Shown: piece by piece, positions 53,901-61,405 of the stretch
Layout: every line of letters starts with the position of its first letter
Numbering within the stretch: position 1 is the stretch's first letter
Source: AP-15 sp963738185
GTDB taxonomy: Bacteria > Pseudomonadota > Alphaproteobacteria > ATCC43930 > CGMCC-115725
Reading direction: 5' to 3'
NCBI GenBank assembly: GCA_963738185.1
Contig: CAVTVA010000003.1
Location: 558,001 to 622,000, forward strand
Length of the DNA stretch: 64,000 bases
Made by a program: the position numbers and the translations under genes
The notes under the pieces: model-generated
The model's database searches: none
Told to the model about the DNA's origin: nothing
Seen by the model: only the letters and a program-made list of their open reading frames with translations

Positions 53901-54048
53901 AGGTCTGCACCTGGATCGTCGGGTAATCGACCTCGGGCAATGCCGACAGCGGCAAAAAGCGGTAGGCAAAGAGGCCCACCAGCATGATCGCGGCCATCAG
54001 CAAGGTGGTCGCGACCGGGCGCAGGATAAACAGGCGCGACGGGCTCAC
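50932..54048 (-). CDS. RND efflux pump subunit, MdtB-like
   Basis: 1038 residues, intact. FILRPVATTLLMAAIMLVGL, porter-domain TSSTSSAGASVITLQFSLDL, TM4 acidic pair VVDDAIVMIENISR and late IVKKNAIMMVDFALDAERHQ are characteristic of the MdtB/MdtC (HAE1) class. Second gene of the operon after the adaptor. An unbroken frame of this length beside a twice-broken paralogue shows that the local error rate is not uniform. Confidence 0.94.
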   Translation of the reverse strand: MSPSRLFILRPVATTLLMAAIMLVGLFAYRFLPLSALPEVDYPTIQVQTFYPGASPDVMTSSVTAPLEVQLGQMPGLNQMSSTSSAGASVITLQFSLDLSLDVAEQEVQAAINAAGNLLPSDLPAPPIYAKVNPADAPILTLAVTSKTMPLTQVEDLADTRMAQKISQLPGVGLVSISGGNRPAVRIQANNLQLAAYGLNIDDLRTTLANANVNTPKGNFDGPSRAYTINANDQIHKASQYDDLVVAYRNGAPVKLADVGKATEAAQNTALAAWVDAEPAVIVNVQRQPNANVIAVVDSIEKLLPELKAALPAAVDVRVVTDRTTTIRASVSDVEFELGLAVLLVVAVIFVFLRSPSATLIPSLSVPLSLVGTLAFMYLFGFSLNNLSLMALTIATGFVVDDAIVMIENISRYIEAGDPPLEAALKGSAQIGFTIISLTISLIAVLIPLLFMPDVVGRLFREFAITLAVTIVISAVVALTLVPMMCARILRHQPPSQMSWVARRSGEWFDALIARYARLLSWVLDHQPLTLLVAAATLALTVLLYIVIPKGFFPVQDTGLIQGISVAAPSVSFAAMSQRQQALANAVLDDPDVASLTSFIGVDGTNTTLDSGRFLINLKPRAERTLSASEVIRRLEQETAKVPGIRLYMQPVQDLTIDATVSRSQYQFALEDANDSEFATWVPKLLQRLDQIPQIEGVTSSYSENGLSAYVKIDRATAARFGITPATVDNALYDSFGQRIVSTIFTQSNQYRVILEADPLMQQSLSSLGSIYLPSSTAANGQVPLSAIAQIEEQTAPLEIDHLGQFPSTMVSFNLAPGASLGTAVDAIQQAEKEIGLPASMITVFQGAALAFQAALGNELILILAAIITVYIVLGVLYESFIHPITILSTLPSAGVGALLALMIDGSDLSVIAIIGIVLLIGIVKKNAIMMVDFALDAERHQGKTPREAIYQACLLRFRPILMTTMAALFAALPLMLGTGVGSELRHPLGVTIVGGLIVSQLLTLFTTPVIYLGFGRLGDLVRHGMHGGGAAPESAAQ

Positions 54049-54061
54049 TTCGAATACCTAG

Positions 54062-54170
54062 GCCCCTGCCCCTCACCCACCCGTCCCTGCGGGCCGGGTC
54101 CCCCCTCTCCCGCGGTGCGGGAGAGGGTGCCGACCCCGGACTGCGATCCGGGGGGAGGCGGGTGAGGGCG
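54062..54170. repeat. Palindromic repeat cluster, family C, copy 3
   Basis: Arms CCCTCTCCCGC (54103-54113) and GCGGGAGAGGG (54117-54127) with a 3-base loop. They are flanked by CCCCTCACCC (54068-54078) and its complement GGGTGAGGG (54160-54168), giving a larger nested palindrome of about 105 bp between the adaptor and the first pump gene. Confidence 0.85.
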
Positions 54171-54190
54171 CTGCTTCAGAGCAAAGCCGG

Positions 54191-55483
54191 TCATTGCCCG
54201 CTAGCCGGTTTGCGGCTTCGATGCCGGGCCGGCGATGCGCCAGCGGGCGTGGCGGCCTTTGCGGTATTGCCCGCAGCGGGGGTGCTCGCCCCCGCCGCCG
54301 CCGGAGCGATCGTGACCTTGGCGCCGTCCTTGAGCCGGTCGGCGCCGTCATCGACCACCATCTCGCCCGGCTGCAAGCCGGACAGGACCACCACGTGCTG
54401 GCCGTCGGTCGGGCCGAGCTTGACCTTTTGCACCGCCACCGTGCGGTTGGGCTTGACCAGGTAGACAAAGGTGCCGGGCGCGCCGCGCTCTATCGCGGCA
54501 CTCGGCACCAGATCGACGCCCTTCAAGGTCTGCACCAGCAGCTGGATATTGACGAACTGGTTTGGAAACAGGATTTCGTTGGGATTGTTAAAAATCGCCC
54601 GCAGCTTGACCGTGCCGGTCGCGGTGTCGATCTCGTTATCGATCGTGTCGAGCTTTCCGGTGTCGAGCTTGATCGTGTTGGTGCGGTCGTAGGCGGTCGC
54701 CTGCAAGCTCGCCCCGGCGTGCCACTGCTGCAGCACCTGCGGCAGATTGTCCTCGGGCAAGGTAAAGATCACCGAGATCGGCTGCGTTTGGGTCACGACG
54801 ACGATGCCGTTCGGGTCGCTGGTCTGCACGTAATTGCCGGCATCGACCTGGCGCAGCCCGACCCGCCCGGTCACCGGCGAGATGATGTGGCAATAGGTCA
54901 GGTTGAGCTTTTGCGCGTCGATCTGCGCCTTGTCGGAAACGATCGCCGCCTGGTACTGCGCGACCAGCGAAACCTGGGTGTCGCGCGTCTGCCGGGCGAT
55001 CGAGTTCTGCGCGACCAGCGTGTTGTAGCGCTGCAGATCGACCCGGGCGTTGTTTAACAGCGCCTGGTCCTTGCCGAGCTGGCCCTCGGCCTGCTCGAGC
55101 GCCACCTGGTAGGGCCGCGGATCGATCTGGGCCAGAAAATCGCCCTTTTTGACCCGCTGCCCCTCCTGAAAGGCGACCGACATCAGATAGCCGTTGATCT
55201 GCGTCTTGACCGTGACCGTGGCCAGCGGCGTGACCGTGCCGAGCCCGCTCAAGGTGACCGGCATATCGCCTTTTTGCACGGTCGCGGTCCCGACCGGCAC
55301 CGGTGCGCCCGAGACCGCCCGGCCGGTCCGGCTCGGCTGCTGGTGCAGGTGCCGCGCGACCAGCACCGCCGCCAAGACCAGCGCCGCGATCAGCAGCAGC
55401 CACAGGATCGGCCGCAGCCGAGAGCGGCGCCGCGTTGGTGTCGGCCCGGTCTGCCGCGGCTCCGCACGCGGTCTCCGCATCGA
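54191..55483 (-). CDS. RND efflux periplasmic adaptor, MdtA-like
   Basis: 430 aa from ATG 55483. One N-terminal membrane helix (RPILWLLLIAALVLAAVLV), lipoyl halves (VKTQINGYLMSVAFQEGQRV, ISPVTGRVGLRQVDAGNYV), a hairpin, and the barrel domain with TLPEDNLPQVLQQWHAG as in MdtA. A Pro/Ala tail ends ASPARHRSRKPASGQ. The true start is uncertain: the same frame is open to 55621, and another frame offers MSMDDQHSETLTPDGRTPD from 55581, which resembles MdtA N-termini; a further indel near 55430-55490 would join them. First gene of the four-gene efflux operon. Confidence 0.87.
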   Translation of the reverse strand, partial: SMRRPRAEPRQTGPTPTRRRSRLRPILWLLLIAALVLAAVLVARHLHQQPSRTGRAVSGAPVPVGTATVQKGDMPVTLSGLGTVTPLATVTVKTQINGYLMSVAFQEGQRVKKGDFLAQIDPRPYQVALEQAEGQLGKDQALLNNARVDLQRYNTLVAQNSIARQTRDTQVSLVAQYQAAIVSDKAQIDAQKLNLTYCHIISPVTGRVGLRQVDAGNYVQTSDPNGIVVVTQTQPISVIFTLPEDNLPQVLQQWHAGASLQATAYDRTNTIKLDTGKLDTIDNEIDTATGTVKLRAIFNNPNEILFPNQFVNIQLLVQTLKGVDLVPSAAIERGAPGTFVYLVKPNRTVAVQKVKLGPTDGQHVVVLSGLQPGEMVVDDGADRLKDGAKVTIAPAAAGASTPAAGNTAKAATPAGASPARHRSRKPASGQ

Positions 55484-55780
55484 GCCGGTCCGGCCGACGT
55501 CTCGGGCGGGCCGCCTCGCTCGCCGTCCGGCGTCCGTCCGTCCGGGGTAAGAGTTTCGCTGTGCTGGTCGTCCATGCTCATCCGCCGGCGCCCCGGAAAC
55601 TCTCCGCTGGCAGCCTAGCAATCCCTGGCCTGCGCGTCGCCTGCCGCCGCTCTCCGACAGCGCCGAGGCAGCCGATTATAGGCCGGGCTCGGATCGGCCA
55701 TCCCGATGCACAGAAAGTCCCTTCCGTCGCACCCGCGCATCGCCTCATATGGCGCTGTCGAATTGGCGCCCGAGGATCGG
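55484..55780. other. Divergent intergenic region (adaptor / TPP enzyme)
   Basis: About 297 bases. It may contain the true N-terminus of the adaptor in another frame (55581 downwards). No repeat of the dispersed families, terminator or convincing promoter hexamers were seen. Confidence 0.5.
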
Positions 55781-57487
55781 ATGATGGCAACCAACCTTGC
55801 CCCTCAAAGCGGCGGCCAGCTGGTCGTCGCCGCATTGCGTGCGCACCAGGTCGAGATGGCCTTCAGCGTCGCCGGCGAGAGCTATCTCGAAATCCTCGAC
55901 GCGCTCTACGACGCGCCCGAAATCCGCCTGGTCACCTGCCGCCAGGAAGGTGGTGCGGCGTTTATGGCCGAGGCCTACGGCAAATTGACCGGCAAGCCCG
56001 GCGTGCTGCTGGTGACCCGCGGCCCCGGCGCGTGCAACGCCGCGATCGGCATCCACACGGCGTTTCAGGATTCGACCCCGATGGTCGTGCTGGTCGGCCA
56101 GGTGGCGCGCCACCAGATCGACCGCGAAGCGTTTCAGGAGGTCGATTTCCGCCGCATGTTCGCACCGCTCGCCAAATGGGTGGCGCAGATCGACCTCGCC
56201 GAGCGCGTCCCCGAGCTGGTCAACCAGGCGTTCCAGGTCGCGACCTCGGGGCGGCCCGGCCCGGTCGTGCTGGCGGTGCCCGAAGACATGCTGCGCGACC
56301 GCGCCGCCGCCCCGGTCGCCGGCCCCTACCGGCCGGTGCACGCCCATCCGGGTGCGGCCGACCTCGCCGAATTGCGCCGTCTGCTCGCCGCTGCCGTGCG
56401 CCCGATCATGCTGGTCGGCGGCGGCGGCTGGACCGACCTTGCCTGCCATGACATCGGCAAATTCGCCGAGGCCAACGACCTGCCGGCCTGCTGCTCGTTC
56501 CGCCGCCAGGACATCCTCGACAACCGCTCGGCCTCCTATGCCGGCGATCTCGGCACCGGTGCCGCGCCGGCCTTGGTGGCGCGGGTCAAGGAAGCCGATT
56601 TGCTGCTGGCCGTGGGTGCGCGCATCGGCGAGATCACCTCGCAATCCTATTCGCTGCTCGGCATCCCCGACCCCGGCAAGACCTTGATCCACATTCACCC
56701 ATCGGCCGAGGAATTGGGCCGCGTCTTCCGCCCGACCCTGGCGATCCAATCGGGCGTGGCCGAATTCGCCGCCGCCGCCGCAGCGCTCGAGCCGGTCTCC
56801 GCCGCATCCCGGCCGGGCTGGCGCGCCGCGGTGCGCGCCGAGTACGAGGCGGGGCTCCTCCCCTCCCCCGCGACCGCCGGCGGCGCGCTCGACCTCGGCC
56901 ATATCATGGGCTGGCTGCGCCAGCGCCTGCCCGACGACGCGATCGTCACCAGCGACGCCGGCAATTTCAGCGGCTGGCCCAACCGCTTCCTGCAATACCG
57001 CCGGCCGGGCCGGCAGCTCGGTCCGACCAGCGGGGCGATGGGCTATGGCGTCCCGGCGGCGGTCGCCGCCAAGCTCGTCCATCCGGGACGCCTCGTCGTC
57101 GGCTTCTGCGGCGATGGCGGCTTTCTGATGACCGGGCAAGAATTGGCGACCTCGCTCGCCCAAGGCGTCGGCCCGATCATCCTCCTCTTCAACAACGCGA
57201 TGTACGGCACCATCCGGATGCATCAGGAGCGCCGCTTCCCCGGCCGCGTCGTCGGCACTGCGCTCGCCAACCCCGATTTCGCCGCCCTCGCCCGCGCCTA
57301 CGGCGCCTTCGCCGCGCGCGTCGAGCGCACCGAAGACTTCGCCCCCGCCTTCGAGGAAGCCGCCGCCGGCACCCGCGCCGCCGTCATCGAGCTGGCGATC
57401 GACCCCGAAATTATCACCACCCGCACCACCCTCTCCGCCCTCCGCCACCAGGCCGAGACGCAGCCCCTCCGCGAAAGCGAGGCGTGA
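55781..57487 (+). CDS. Thiamine-pyrophosphate enzyme, acetolactate-synthase-like
   Basis: 568-residue TPP enzyme with Pyr, central and PP domains. Catalytic Glu in CRQEGGAAFMAEAYGKLTG, QDSTPMVVLVGQVAR, and the TPP motif GFCGDGGFLMTGQELATSLA ending LLFNNAMYGTI. Resembles IlvB-type large subunits (about 570 aa) but lies alone, with no IlvN regulatory subunit gene or ilvC, so it may be a catabolic acetolactate synthase or another 2-oxoacid carboligase or decarboxylase. ATG 55781 (next ATG adjoins) follows GAGGATCGG. The 207 bases to the convergent cupin gene hold nothing recognisable. Confidence 0.87.
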   Translation: MMATNLAPQSGGQLVVAALRAHQVEMAFSVAGESYLEILDALYDAPEIRLVTCRQEGGAAFMAEAYGKLTGKPGVLLVTRGPGACNAAIGIHTAFQDSTPMVVLVGQVARHQIDREAFQEVDFRRMFAPLAKWVAQIDLAERVPELVNQAFQVATSGRPGPVVLAVPEDMLRDRAAAPVAGPYRPVHAHPGAADLAELRRLLAAAVRPIMLVGGGGWTDLACHDIGKFAEANDLPACCSFRRQDILDNRSASYAGDLGTGAAPALVARVKEADLLLAVGARIGEITSQSYSLLGIPDPGKTLIHIHPSAEELGRVFRPTLAIQSGVAEFAAAAAALEPVSAASRPGWRAAVRAEYEAGLLPSPATAGGALDLGHIMGWLRQRLPDDAIVTSDAGNFSGWPNRFLQYRRPGRQLGPTSGAMGYGVPAAVAAKLVHPGRLVVGFCGDGGFLMTGQELATSLAQGVGPIILLFNNAMYGTIRMHQERRFPGRVVGTALANPDFAALARAYGAFAARVERTEDFAPAFEEAAAGTRAAVIELAIDPEIITTRTTLSALRHQAETQPLRESEA

Positions 57488-57694
57488 GAAGGGGATCCCT
57501 ACCGGGTGACGAACTCCAATCCCAACCCGCATGCATGGTCGTCCGTCGCGACGGAACCGACCTTTCCCATCTCCTTTTCCGCGGTCGGCTCTGCACCGAA
57601 ACCGGCCATCACGGCGCCGCCGCCTCCGACCCCAAAGCTGCTCGTCAACCCTTCTGTGCCGCGCACGGCGGGGCAGCGTCGCGTAAGCGGGAGT

Positions 57695-58100
57695 TCAGGT
57701 TCCGATGAGAGCGGAATCGTCCGCGCTGGTGAGCTCCGGGGGCTGGGGAGTTGCAGTCATCAAACTCACCCCCTCTGCCGAACTCGAAGCGATGCCACGC
57801 TCCCTGGGGAATGACGACGAGTGCGCCGCCGCTCAGGTTGAAGGTCTCCGAACGACCGTCGCTGACGACATGGAGAGTTGTCGTTCCGTCGATGATCTGA
57901 ACGATCTCATCGCCGTTCGGGTGGCGCTCCCAATGCCCCGCGCCGGCAAACTTGGTGATGAAAATCGTGCCGTCCCTGTACGGCATGAGGCGCGCGAAGC
58001 TCCGGCTTTCCTCTCGCTCCGCTGCCGTCGTTTGCGATGTCCGGCCGCGCAGCATCTTCAGTTTCGCGACCTCGGCTTTCAGGTCGGTGATTCCCAGCAT
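57695..58100 (-). CDS. Small cupin protein, one frameshift
   Basis: About 134 aa after removing one G from the G5 run at 57769-57773. Single cupin barrel: GHWERHPNGDEIVQIIDGTT (motif 1, His and Glu ligands) and FNLSGGALVVIPQGAWHRFE (motif 2). After the lesion the other frame gives the typical ending GVSLMTATPQPPELTSAD. The N-terminal helix LGITDLKAEVAKLKMLRG is coiled-coil like. It follows the DUF1127-like gene by 15 bases and is probably controlled by the divergent LysR regulator. It could be an isomerase, a dioxygenase or a sensor. Confidence 0.8.
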
Positions 58101-58115
58101 CGACGTTCTCCTTCG

Positions 58116-58394
58116 TTAGGTCCGAGGCATCCACATCGCAAGCAGGAGGACCGGAACCGGTGCTTCCCGTTGCCGGTTGGATCGATTCTGGGGATTGTGA
58201 ATGCGGTGCTCGCGATACAGCCCGTCGACAAGAAGCCGATCGTCCCGCCGGTGAAGGGTATCGCGCGTCCGTTCTTCGTTCTGCCTGCGCAAAAGGGTGC
58301 TCAGGATTGAGTGGAGACGGGAACGCCAATGCGAAAGCGTTCCATCTTTAAAAATTTCGAGCGACTGCGCGGACCGAATACTTGCTATGTGCAT
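58116..58394 (-). CDS. Small DUF1127-like protein
   Basis: 92 aa. The ATG at 58394 has GGAGG five bases upstream. The middle (SHWRSRLHSILSTLLRRQNE, then DTLHRRDDRLLVDGLYREH) resembles the DUF1127/YjiS motif LDDRLLxDIGLxR, with the isoleucine before GL missing. The C-terminal 30 residues are not family-like, so the end may be altered. Small DUF1127 proteins are regulatory or RNA-linked in some alphaproteobacteria. First gene of the putative LysR-controlled pair. Confidence 0.6.
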   Translation of the reverse strand: MHIASIRSAQSLEIFKDGTLSHWRSRLHSILSTLLRRQNEERTRDTLHRRDDRLLVDGLYREHRIHNPQNRSNRQREAPVPVLLLAMWMPRT

Positions 58395-58435
58395 GACGGC
58401 CTCCAACAGACAGGTTGCTGTCACACCAACGTAGT

Positions 58436-58495
58436 GATACCCTTGTAAATCAGGTATCGCATGTTTTTGAGACGCGCCGATACGTGGGTGTATCG
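58436..58495. promoter_or_regulatory. Operator cluster: four GATAC/GTATC half sites
   Basis: GATACC-N11-GGTATC (58436-58458) and CGATAC-N6-GTATCG (58478-58495) are two perfect dyads sharing the same half site, with starts 43 bases apart, about four helical turns. They lie between the divergent DUF1127-like gene and the LysR gene; the second ends two bases before the LysR ATG. Likely binding sites for the LysR protein, with autoregulation (inference). The spacings differ from the classical T-N11-A box. Confidence 0.6.
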
Positions 58496-58497
58496 TT

Positions 58498-59391
58498 ATG
58501 AACGGCAGTAGCAGTTCCGGGCTGCTCGATTGGAACGACGCCCGTATCTTTCTTGCGGTCGCACGGCATGGCTCGTTGCGCGCCGCCGGCCGCGCCCTTG
58601 GCATAAGCCAGCCGACGGTGGGCCGGCGTATTGCCGCTTTCGAGGCAATTTTCGGCGGACCTTCCCTGTTCGACCGCCTGCCCGAGGGGCTGCGGCTCAA
58701 TGAGGCTGGAGCGGCCTTGTTGCCCGTTGCCGAGCAGTTGGAGGACGCCGCTCTATCGCTCGAACGACATCGTGCGGCTGCGGCATCGGTGCTCAGCGGC
58801 ACGGTGCGAATATCGGTCGGCGAATGGGCCGCAGCGTTTCTAAGTCACCATGCCGGGAACTCGTCCGAAAACCCCCCGCCAAGCGGGATCACACTCGAGC
58901 TTGTCGAAACGCTACAGACCGCGAACCTTGCGCGCCGCGAGGCGGATCTTGCCGTCCGCCATTACCCGCCGGAGAGTGGCGACCTATACATTTCCAAGCT
59001 GGGGGTATTCGCTGGGGCCGTATACCGCCGGATCAGCACCGAGGCGCGTGATTGGGTCACCTACCCGGAGGAGCAGGGGCACTTTCCGATGCCCCGCTGG
59101 GTCGAGCAGCATGTCCAAGAGATAGGCGCTTCGATTGCGTTCCGTGCCTCCGATATGCCGATGCAGCTCACGGCGATCCGCGCCGGGGCCGGGCGCGGAA
59201 TTCTACCGTGCTTTATCGCGGACGAAGACCCGCTGCTCGAACGCGTCAGCCCGCCGGTGCCCGAAACCTCGTGCGAGTATTGGCTCATCGTCCACCGGGA
59301 CTTGCGGCGTGCCGCGTGCGTGCGAGCCATCATGGATTGGGTGCAGGCGCTGTTCAAAAGCGAACGCGATCGCCTCGCCGGTCTTCCTTGA
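58498..59391 (+). CDS. LysR-family transcriptional regulator
   Basis: 297 residues. N-terminal winged HTH (FLAVARHGSLRAAGRALGIS with QPTVGRRIAAFE, residues about 18-50), the linker helix RLNEAGAALLPVAEQLEDAA, and a periplasmic-binding-type effector domain from about residue 98. No ribosome site precedes the ATG; a dyad operator abuts it, so translation may be weak or leaderless. Divergent from the cupin/DUF1127-like pair, the usual target arrangement. The effector is unknown. Confidence 0.9.
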   Translation: MNGSSSSGLLDWNDARIFLAVARHGSLRAAGRALGISQPTVGRRIAAFEAIFGGPSLFDRLPEGLRLNEAGAALLPVAEQLEDAALSLERHRAAAASVLSGTVRISVGEWAAAFLSHHAGNSSENPPPSGITLELVETLQTANLARREADLAVRHYPPESGDLYISKLGVFAGAVYRRISTEARDWVTYPEEQGHFPMPRWVEQHVQEIGASIAFRASDMPMQLTAIRAGAGRGILPCFIADEDPLLERVSPPVPETSCEYWLIVHRDLRRAACVRAIMDWVQALFKSERDRLAGLP

Positions 59392-59688
59392 ACCGCGAAC
59401 GATCTGATCTGGTCGGCGCAAAAAAGAGGCTAAGCTTTCCCGGTTCCCCTGACAGCCAGTGACGGCTGCGATGGTCAGGTTACCGGGATTAGGAACGTGG
59501 GCCGGCCGATAACGATGTGAGCAGTCTGGATCCCAGCGGGGTAATGACAGTTTGGGGCATGGCTAGCCATCGTTAGGGAACTCGCGGAGCGACCGGTAAT
59601 TCCAGTACGCCAGAACCAGAACCTATAAAATAGTCATAATCGCATCATATCGTTCCCGATTCGCTCGAAATCGCAGGCAGGAGCAGGG
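59392..59688. other. Intergenic region, no gene
   Basis: About 297 bases of lower GC content. Contains the short palindrome ATGGCTAGCCAT and a TATAAA/CATAAT tract near 59624-59640 that might be a -10 region for the downstream gene. No dispersed repeat, RNA gene or ORF with support. Confidence 0.5.
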
Positions 59689-60144
59689 ATGTCGGATAGC
59701 GAAACACCAAAGCCGCGCGGCGCGGCGCGTGGACGGCCGTTCCCGGCCGGGCGGTCGGGCAATCCGGGCGGGCGCCAGCCCGGATCCCGCAATCGCGCGA
59801 GCCTCGCCGCCGAGGCCTTGCTCGACGGTGAGGCCGATCTGTTGACCCGGCGCGCCGTCGAGCTGGCGATCGAGGGCGATCCGACCGCACTTAAGCTATG
59901 TTTCGAGCGCATCCTCGCGCCCCGCCGCGAGCGCGCTGTGCGCTTCGCGCTGCCGCCGATCGAGAGTGCCGCCGATATTGCCGGGGCGATGGGTGCTATT
60001 GCCGCCGCGGTCGCCGAGGGTGCGCTGACCCCGGGCGAAGCGGCCGCCCTCGCGCAAATCGTCGATACTTTTGTGCGGGCGATAGAAACCAGCGATTTCG
60101 ACCGTCGGCTGCAATTGCTGGAGGCCAATGCGGCGCGCCCGTGA
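59689..60144 (+). CDS. DUF5681 domain protein
   Basis: 151 aa; ATG has AGGAG upstream. The N-terminal RGRPFPAGRSGNPGGRQPGS is the DUF5681 signature (basic, Gly/Pro-rich), followed by RNRASLAAEALLDGEADLL and a helical remainder (GALTPGEAAALAQIVDTFVR). Such proteins are frequent near mobile or phage-derived genes in alphaproteobacteria and may be DNA-binding. No phage gene is seen here. It overlaps the next gene by 17 bases. Confidence 0.85.
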   Translation: MSDSETPKPRGAARGRPFPAGRSGNPGGRQPGSRNRASLAAEALLDGEADLLTRRAVELAIEGDPTALKLCFERILAPRRERAVRFALPPIESAADIAGAMGAIAAAVAEGALTPGEAAALAQIVDTFVRAIETSDFDRRLQLLEANAARP

Positions 60145-60541
60145 GGCCCAATTGGCGCGGCTGGCGGCGCGCTCGACCGCGGAGGGCGATGCCGCGGCGC
60201 AGCACGGCGCGGCGTTGCGGGCGCGCGTCAAGCTCGGCGCCGCACTCCGCGAAGCCCTCGCGCACTCCGGGATCGACCCGGCAACGGTGGCGAGGCTGCG
60301 CATCAGCGACGAGGCCGCGCAAGAGCTTGCGGTCGCTGTGGCCCGCGCGGAACGGCCCGCCGCCGCGACACCGCCCGCCGGCGATCGGCAGCCCGACGGC
60401 GCTGCCGCACCATTCGAGGCGCGCATCGACGGGCTGGTGCGGCGCTATCGCGATGGACAGGCCATCGACTTTGCTGGCACCTCCCTCGCCGAGGCGCTCG
60501 CCTGGTGTCTCGGACGTCTGGCACGCTCCCGTCCGCCGTGA
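60128..60541 (+). CDS. Hypothetical helical protein
   Basis: 137 aa, Ala/Arg-rich, overlapping the DUF5681 gene by 17 bases in another frame. Contains HSGIDPATVARLRISDEAAQ, and predicted helices throughout; no recognised domain. The overlap and strand make co-translation with DUF5681 likely. It could be a partner of that protein or an unrelated small protein. Confidence 0.55.
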   Translation: MRRAREAQLARLAARSTAEGDAAAQHGAALRARVKLGAALREALAHSGIDPATVARLRISDEAAQELAVAVARAERPAAATPPAGDRQPDGAAAPFEARIDGLVRRYRDGQAIDFAGTSLAEALAWCLGRLARSRPP

Positions 60542-60643
60542 CCGGGCCAAATGGGGTGTCGCCGATGCTCGGCTTTTGCTGCTGATTTGCTGCAGAAGGA
60601 GCGGCAGGATTGATGGCGATGATCAAAGTAGCGAGGTTTGCGG

Positions 60644-61405
60644 GTGTCCGAATTGTCTAAGCAGCACTGGTCGGCGGAGCGCTACGCGCAGGCGGCGCAT
60701 TTTGTCCCGGCGCTCGGCGGGGCGGTGCTCGAATTGCTGGCGCCGATGCCGGGCGAGCACATTCTCGATCTCGGTTGCGGCGATGGCGTTCTGACCGAAA
60801 AGATCGCTGCCGCCGGCGCCGCGGTGGTCGCTGTCGACGCCGCCCCGGACATGGTCGCCGCGGCCCGGGCGCGCGGTCTCGACGCCCGGGTCGTGGCCGG
60901 TCAGAACCTTGCTTTCGACAGCGAATTCGACGCGGTGTTCTCGAACGCGGCACTGCATTGGATGCGCGCGCCCGAAAAAGTCCTCGCTGGCGTTCATCGG
61001 GCGTTGAAGCCCGGCGGCAGGTTTGTCGCCGAAATGGGCGGCCACAACAACACCGCCGCGATCATGGTTGGGCTCCGTGCGGTGCTGGCGCGGCGCGGGA
61101 TCGAGTGGCAGCGCCTGAGCCCCTGGTGGTTCCCGTCGGCCGCCGCCTATCGCGCGAGGCTCGAAGCCGCCGGGTTCGCAGTCGATGAGATCGGCATTAT
61201 CCCGCGCCCGACCCCGCTGCCGGCCGGGCTCGAAGCCTGGCTCGACACGTTTGCCGAGGATTTCTTTGGCGCCCTGCCGCCCGCCGACCGCCTGCCGGCC
61301 CGCACCGAGGTGGTCGATCTGTTGCGCCCCATTCTGATGGACGAGACCGGCCTCTGGATCGCCGATTACGTCCGCCTGCGGTTTCGCGCCCGGCGCGCCG
61401 GCTGA
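60644..61405 (+). CDS. Class I SAM-dependent methyltransferase
   Basis: 253 aa from GTG 60644 (TTG 60638 also in frame). SAM motif I is HILDLGCGDGVLTEKIAAAG (about residues 39-58), motif II VVAVDAAPDMV, then FDAVFSNAALHWM and LKPGGRFVAEMGG, which resemble trans-aconitate methyltransferase/UbiE-like enzymes. The substrate is unknown. Its stop abuts the GTG of the antiporter gene (TGAGTG), so the two are co-translated. Confidence 0.88.
   Translation: MSELSKQHWSAERYAQAAHFVPALGGAVLELLAPMPGEHILDLGCGDGVLTEKIAAAGAAVVAVDAAPDMVAAARARGLDARVVAGQNLAFDSEFDAVFSNAALHWMRAPEKVLAGVHRALKPGGRFVAEMGGHNNTAAIMVGLRAVLARRGIEWQRLSPWWFPSAAAYRARLEAAGFAVDEIGIIPRPTPLPAGLEAWLDTFAEDFFGALPPADRLPARTEVVDLLRPILMDETGLWIADYVRLRFRARRAG

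Noticed and set aside
51760..54165. Plus-strand open frame of 801 codons opposite the MdtB-like pump
   Set aside because: Same antisense composition effect; the opposite strand encodes an intact RND protein.
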